Under the pieces are notes generated by a model. It saw only the letters and a program-made list of their open reading frames with translations. It was not told where the DNA came from and ran no database searches. From Patescibacteria group bacterium (GTDB lineage Bacteria; Patescibacteriota; Patescibacteriia; UBA9934; GWF2-40-263): a stretch of DNA of 8,828 bases. This document shows positions 5,218-8,828 of the stretch, one piece after another. The position numbers and the translations under genes were made by a program. The stretch spans positions 1-8,828 of the forward strand of contig SCSL01000024.1 in the NCBI GenBank assembly GCA_004298405.1, in the 5' to 3' direction. Position 1 is the first letter of the stretch; each line of letters starts with the position of its first letter.

Positions 5218-5946
5218 ATGGTAACCATTGTCATTCCAACAAAAAATGAGGAGGCCTATCTTCCTCGTCTTCTTGATTCCATTGCCAAGCAGACGATCCG
5301 TCCCGCTGAGGTTATTGTTTCTGATGCGCAATCCACAGATCGTACACGGGAGATTGCCCGATCATTCGGGGCAAAGGTGGTGGAAGGCGGTCTCATTTCA
5401 TTTGGACGAAATGCGGGAGCTCATGAGGTTCAGACAGACTTCATTTTGTTTTTAGATGCCGATGTTGAGCTCAGAGATCCAGAGTTTTTAGAGAAAGCCA
5501 TTGGGGAGATGTTGGAGCGGAAACTCGATCTTGCCACGTGTGATGTGTTTCCTTTGTCGGATCAGTTCATCGATCATTTTTTGCATAAAGCCTATAACAC
5601 GTACGCTCGAGCTTGGGGGGAGCTGTATGCCCATGCCCCAGGTTTTTGTATGCTTACACGCAGAGAGTTGCATGAACGAATTGGTGGGTTCGATGAGAGC
5701 GTGACGTTTTGTGAAGATCACGACTACGCCCAACGCGCGGTGCAACATGGACGTTTCGGTTTTTTGACATCGACCAAGATTCCCGTTTCGATTCGGCGGC
5801 TCGACCGTGACGGTCGAATGAAAATCACCATCAAGTACATGCTTGCAGAACTCCACCTTGCCGTATTGGGACCGATTCGGCACAACAAATTTAATTACAC
5901 CTTCGGACACACATCAGAAACACACAAAGATCGAGTGCAACGATAA
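5218..5946 (+). CDS. Family 2 glycosyltransferase
   Basis: 242 residues, a single GT-A domain that transfers a sugar from a nucleotide-sugar donor, presumably to an envelope polysaccharide, lipid or protein. Seen in order: VTIVIPTKNEE (2-12), donor-binding DAQSTDRT (36-43), the metal-binding DAD (80-82) after FILFL, and GGFDESVTFCEDHDY (156-170), where the ED pair (166-167) is the usual catalytic-base region. There is no signal peptide. A hydrophobic stretch near 208-220 could be a weak membrane-associating helix but is not convincing as a membrane span. It is the first gene of the run to murJ, with its ATG at the predicted transcription start and the next gene 2 bases downstream. Acceptor and sugar cannot be told from sequence. 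The family call is secure. Confidence 0.9.
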   Translation: MVTIVIPTKNEEAYLPRLLDSIAKQTIRPAEVIVSDAQSTDRTREIARSFGAKVVEGGLISFGRNAGAHEVQTDFILFLDADVELRDPEFLEKAIGEMLERKLDLATCDVFPLSDQFIDHFLHKAYNTYARAWGELYAHAPGFCMLTRRELHERIGGFDESVTFCEDHDYAQRAVQHGRFGFLTSTKIPVSIRRLDRDGRMKITIKYMLAELHLAVLGPIRHNKFNYTFGHTSETHKDRVQR

Positions 5947-5948
5947 GT

Positions 5949-6866
5949 ATGGGAGGAGAAATTTTTGAAGCAAAAGGAGTTAAGCTCCACCACATTCGTG
6001 AGGTCACAGAGCATGATCTTGAAATCCTTCAAGCAACATTTAGGTTTCACCATCTCGATTACGAGGACATTCGAACGCAGACGCCCATCTCGAAGATGGA
6101 TCCATATAAGCATTATGTTTTTTTCGTTTTTCACGTTCCAGCCGTACATGCAGAAACCGGATATTTGTATGGAGAGGAGTTGTACGTCTTTTTTAGCAAG
6201 GATGGACTCGTGACGATTACGCAAAAACCCATTCCTGCCCTGGAGGCTGTCATTTCTCGGATGGAAAAGAGTTCGAAATTCCGTTCACTCATATTGGGGA
6301 AGGGAACCGCGTTTTGTTTACAACGTATTTTAGGTGATGTGTTCCGCGAGTCGTTGGGTATCGTGGCGGATCTCACGCTTGAGGTTCGGCGGCTTGAGCA
6401 GGCGATCGAGGTGCGCCACGACAAGCGACTCACCGTTGATCTTGGTCACGCGCGCCGAAACATCCTTTTCTTGCGACAAGTCATTGATCCACAAAGGGCC
6501 ATCCTTACGAGCCTTTCCGACCTCAAAAGGGGATTTATCTCAGATGACATGGCTGTTTACTTTGACGATGTCCATGACGTCCTGGATACCATCTGGCTTT
6601 CCACGGATAATCTCAAGCTTATTATCGATGGGTTATTTGACGTGAACGAGGCTCTGCTTTCGCATCGAACCAACGAAGTCGTAACATTCCTCACATTCAT
6701 TTCAGCCGCGCTCATGGTTCCAACATTGATCGCCGGATTTTACGGAATGAATGTTCCTTGGCTCCCATTCGCGACGGATGCGAGGTTTGTGTCCCTCGTG
6801 TATCTTGTTGGTTTCATTGGAATGGTTCTTGTTGTTGTGGCGATTATTCGTCGGTCGAGACATTAA
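5949..6866 (+). CDS. corA: CorA-family magnesium/divalent cation transporter
   Basis: Homopentameric channel for Mg2+ (also Co2+ or Ni2+ in relatives) in the cytoplasmic membrane. The 305 residues have the family layout: an alpha/beta N-terminal cytoplasmic domain (about 1-130), a long helical stalk (about 140-240), first membrane helix 243-265, the signature Y-G-M-N (GMN at 266-268), a short outside loop WLPFATDARF (271-280), and a second membrane helix (about 281-300) ending in basic RRSRH inside. The GMN motif and the two-helix C-terminus make the family clear; the metal transported is not decided by sequence. The gene starts 2 bases after the glycosyltransferase stop without a ribosome site upstream. 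GGAGGAG occurs just inside the start codon, which is a coincidence of the codons or an odd placement. Translational coupling to the preceding gene is likely. Confidence 0.93.
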   Translation: MGGEIFEAKGVKLHHIREVTEHDLEILQATFRFHHLDYEDIRTQTPISKMDPYKHYVFFVFHVPAVHAETGYLYGEELYVFFSKDGLVTITQKPIPALEAVISRMEKSSKFRSLILGKGTAFCLQRILGDVFRESLGIVADLTLEVRRLEQAIEVRHDKRLTVDLGHARRNILFLRQVIDPQRAILTSLSDLKRGFISDDMAVYFDDVHDVLDTIWLSTDNLKLIIDGLFDVNEALLSHRTNEVVTFLTFISAALMVPTLIAGFYGMNVPWLPFATDARFVSLVYLVGFIGMVLVVVAIIRRSRH

Positions 6867-6869
6867 ATT

Positions 6870-7427
6870 ATGGAAATTCCTGTCGTGGTCCAGCATCGCC
6901 ATGTCCACGTGTCTGCGCAGGACTCCCTCGTCTTATTTGGTCTGGATTCCCTTACGCAAACCAGACCGATAGAACACAGAGGGCAATTCGTGGCGCGCCC
7001 GTCTGTGGGAGTCTACGGACCTACAGGATCGTTTCCCGAGGTCTGTGTCCTGGGTCCTGTACGCGCACAGACCCAAGTGGAACTCTCCTCCAGCGATGCC
7101 TTTGCGATCGGTGTTCAAGCTCCCTTGCGAATTTCCGGGGATCTTGATCGATCCGCAACTGTGCTCTTGAAAACAGAACTTGGGGAGATCCACGCAAAGA
7201 TGAGTACCATCATTCCCATTCGTCATCTTCATCTTCCTCCCGCTCTGGCTGAGGCATTAGGGGTCATACATCACGATGTTATTTCTGTGCGTGTGAAAGA
7301 TCATGAGGAGATCCTGTTTGACCATGTGGTTGTTCGTGTCCATCCAACATTCAGTCCCGCCTTCCATCTCACAAAGGACGAAGCCGCACCCAGGTGGATC
7401 CAAACGGGCGATAGCATCATCGTATGA
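6870..7427 (+). CDS. pduL: PduL-type phosphate acyltransferase (phosphotransacylase)
   Basis: Interconverts acyl-CoA plus phosphate and acyl-phosphate plus CoA. With acetyl-CoA it feeds acetate kinase and yields ATP. The 185 residues show the two PduL beta-barrel halves: RHVHVS (10-15), GPVRAQTQVE (62-71), RISGDL (87-92), RHLHLP (118-123) and HLTKDEA (166-172). The expected zinc ligands are present, H11, H13 and E71 for one site and H119, H121 and H166 for the other, as is the active-site R65; the spacing agrees with the known Rhodopseudomonas PduL as I recall it. The protein starts directly at the barrel, so the N-terminal microcompartment-targeting peptide is missing and no shell genes are nearby, implying a free cytoplasmic enzyme. 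It lies 3 bases after corA and overlaps the next start by 4 (ATGA). No acetate kinase is in the window. Substrate (acetyl rather than propionyl) is inferred. Confidence 0.92.
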   Translation: MEIPVVVQHRHVHVSAQDSLVLFGLDSLTQTRPIEHRGQFVARPSVGVYGPTGSFPEVCVLGPVRAQTQVELSSSDAFAIGVQAPLRISGDLDRSATVLLKTELGEIHAKMSTIIPIRHLHLPPALAEALGVIHHDVISVRVKDHEEILFDHVVVRVHPTFSPAFHLTKDEAAPRWIQTGDSIIV

Positions 7428-8551
7428 AACGTATTCTCATTATTCTTGCGCTCACGTTGTTTCCATTTTCGGCAAAGGCGGCAGCCGATTTGTCGATCAA
7501 TCCAACGGATATTCGGTTCTCCTCAGATGTTCTTGTCGCAGGCGATGAAGTGCGTATGTATGCAAAAGTCTATAATGTCGGAGATGAAGATGTTTCCGGA
7601 TATGTAAGTTTCTATCAAGGAGCGACCATTATTGATGATTCGCTCGTCATCTCCTTACCAGCAGGCGGGAATCCTGAAGAAGTCTACATAGATTTTATTG
7701 TTCCAGAGGGATCCTTTAATATCTTGGCTCTTTTGCGTGGAACAGATCCGTCCGATGTCAATTCCAGCAATGACTCAGCACTCACGTCGACGTTTGTTCC
7801 AATGGTTGATAGCGACCGTGATGGGATCGACGATGCGGATGATAACTGTCCAAACACATCCAACAACAACCAACTCGATACCGATGGAGATGGACAAGGG
7901 GATGCATGTGATGCTGATGATGACAATGACGGGCTGTCCGATGATGTTGAAGCTGAGGTACAAAGCGATCCTACACAACAAGATTCTGATGGTGATGGGG
8001 TGATGGATCCGGACGATGCGTACCCCATGGATGAGCAGCGATCTGTTTTGGAAGAGGAACCTGTGGCTGAAGAAACGCCTGTACCAAACACAGAGACCTT
8101 TCAGAAAATCGTCGAGGAAGTTGCAAAAACCATACAAGAAACAATCGTGGAACCAGAGGATCAACCAAGAGATGTCCAGGAGTCAGTCGAGAATCAAGAG
8201 GGACAGGTATCGCTCAACGCGGTGTTTGCCTACAGTCAGGATGCATGGAATACATTTAGCTTTAGCGTACTCACGGAAAGTTCAGGACAAGCTGTAACGA
8301 TTTGGAATTTTGGTGATGGAGTGACATCATCAAAATCACATGTCCAGCACACCTATTCCACGTCAGGAGAATTTTTGGTGTCACTTACCATGACCGATGC
8401 TTATGGAATTGTTTCAAGCGAATCAACAACGGTTCATGTCCCATTTTTTCACTTGAAGAATCGGTTCGTCCTCATTTCTGTTATTCTACTCGGTCTCCTA
8501 CTGTTGATTGGAGTTATCTCTTTTGTGCGTCTTGGAAAGAAGTCTGCGTAG
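7424..8551 (+). CDS. Secreted, membrane-anchored surface protein with TSP3 calcium repeats and PKD domain
   Basis: 375 residues. Signal peptide 1-20 (KR, hydrophobic core, likely cut after AKAA). Residues 22-125 form a beta-sandwich resembling CARDB adhesion modules (AGDEVRMYAKVYNVGDEDVSG, then SLPAGGNPEEVYIDF). Residues 128-203 are thrombospondin type 3 repeats: DSDRDGIDDADDNCP, DTDGDGQGDACDADDDNDG, DSDGDGVMDPDDAYP, with Asp/Asn ladders for calcium and C142/C162 placed for the usual disulfide. An acidic linker (205-262), probably helical in part, leads to a PKD domain (263-340) with WNFGDG and HTYSTSGEFLVSLTMTD. A membrane helix (about 347-367) and a basic tail RLGKKSA anchor it with the bulk outside. 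The role is probably adhesion or cell-surface structure; the partner is unknown. The start overlaps the pduL stop by 4 bases, so translation is coupled; murJ starts 1 base after its stop. Confidence 0.88.
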   Translation: MKRILIILALTLFPFSAKAAADLSINPTDIRFSSDVLVAGDEVRMYAKVYNVGDEDVSGYVSFYQGATIIDDSLVISLPAGGNPEEVYIDFIVPEGSFNILALLRGTDPSDVNSSNDSALTSTFVPMVDSDRDGIDDADDNCPNTSNNNQLDTDGDGQGDACDADDDNDGLSDDVEAEVQSDPTQQDSDGDGVMDPDDAYPMDEQRSVLEEEPVAEETPVPNTETFQKIVEEVAKTIQETIVEPEDQPRDVQESVENQEGQVSLNAVFAYSQDAWNTFSFSVLTESSGQAVTIWNFGDGVTSSKSHVQHTYSTSGEFLVSLTMTDAYGIVSSESTTVHVPFFHLKNRFVLISVILLGLLLLIGVISFVRLGKKSA

Positions 8552-8552
8552 C

Positions 8553-8828
8553 ATGTTCAAGTTTTTTCAGAGAGAATCAAAGACGATCCTTGGAGCCGCA
8601 ACCGTCGTCGGGATTCTTTCATTTGCAAGTCGCCTTTTTGGACTGGTTCGGGATCGTATTCTCGCAGGAACGTTTGGTGCAGGGGATGTGCTTGATGTAT
8701 ATTACGCCGCATTTAAAATTCCAGACCTCTTGTTTCATTTGATCGTCGTGGGGGCTCTTTCGGCGAGTTTCATTCCCCTCTTTTTGTCCCATTATCGGGA
8801 AGTGTCTGGGAAGGATCGTGCTTGGACA
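8553..8828 (+). CDS. murJ: Lipid II flippase MurJ (N-terminal 92 residues; runs off window)
   Basis: MurJ moves lipid-linked peptidoglycan precursor across the cytoplasmic membrane. The frame is open from ATG 8553 to the window end. The start is typical: a short basic N-terminus, first membrane helix (about 11-30), SRLFGLVRDRILAGTFGAG (26-44), D48 before YYAAFKIPDLL (50-60), and VVGALSASFIPLF (65-77). This is the MurJ/MviN helix 1-2 signature with the conserved Arg pair R27/R33. After FKIPDLL the E. coli protein has charged residues (Arg-Arg, then Glu, from memory), where this one has F61, H62 and V66. The gene starts 1 base after the surface protein's stop; GGAAAG about 15 bases upstream is a poor ribosome site, so coupling is likely. 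Possibly the last gene of the run; the continuation is not visible. Confidence 0.93.
   Translation, partial: MFKFFQRESKTILGAATVVGILSFASRLFGLVRDRILAGTFGAGDVLDVYYAAFKIPDLLFHLIVVGALSASFIPLFLSHYREVSGKDRAWT

Noticed and set aside
5801..5817. Perfect hairpin TCGACCG-TGA-CGGTCGA
   Set aside because: It lies inside the glycosyltransferase and simply encodes the RLDRDGR stretch; no T-run or second copy supports a separate role.
7684..8091. A serine-rich minus-strand open frame
   Set aside because: The serine repeats are the reverse complement of the Asp codons of the TSP3 repeats, so it is a shadow of the surface protein gene.
1..8828. Reassigned TGA codon (glycine code of some Patescibacteria)
   Set aside because: TGA ends the HAD, CPHC and PduL genes at natural protein ends, and no gene needs TGA read as sense.

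Overview
The window reads like a chromosome fragment of a Candidate Phyla Radiation (Patescibacteria) bacterium. That is an inference from several things: compact gene packing, small versions of housekeeping proteins (a 283-residue Era and a TRAM-less RumA-family methyltransferase), few good Shine-Dalgarno sites, a PduL-type phosphotransacylase outside any microcompartment locus, and a large calcium-binding-repeat/PKD surface protein. TAA, TAG and TGA all end genes and no gene needs TGA read as sense, so the code is the ordinary bacterial one. Hand counts give about 61% G+C in 541-720 and about 48% in 5461-5640. The genus cannot be fixed from the sequence; a mid-G+C lineage such as Uhrbacteria would fit.

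Left part (1-1769). The C-terminal tail of an unidentified plus-strand gene ends at 98, followed by a rho-independent terminator (121-149). Two minus-strand genes come next and are probably co-transcribed: a membrane-anchored protein with a FecR-like domain (1090-1716) and, downstream of it, a HAD-superfamily phosphatase (167-1054). The phosphatase starts at a GTG behind the only textbook AGGAGG in the window.

Middle (1770-5126). Two plus-strand genes encode a small CPHC glutaredoxin-like protein and a lipoprotein of unknown function. They converge on a minus-strand pair, a RumA/TrmA-family RNA uracil-C5 methyltransferase followed by era. The era gene lies between two direct copies of a 46-base element made of stacked hairpins (2994-3039 and 3938-3983). 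All five differences between the copies preserve base pairing, which makes this element the most striking non-coding signal here.

Right part (5127-8828). A divergent intergenic region carries a good sigma-70-type promoter placed so that transcription would start at the A of the ATG, giving a leaderless mRNA. It would drive a tight five-gene run: a family 2 glycosyltransferase, a CorA-type metal transporter, PduL phosphotransacylase, a secreted TSP3/PKD surface protein with a C-terminal membrane anchor, and murJ (lipid II flippase, cut by the window end). Spacings are 2, 3, -4 and 1 bases. Three members act at the cell envelope (glycosyltransferase, surface protein, MurJ), CorA imports divalent cations, and PduL belongs to acetyl-CoA/acetyl-phosphate energy metabolism.

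No tRNA, rRNA, CRISPR array, transposase or phage gene is visible, and no gene-free stretch exceeds 300 bases.
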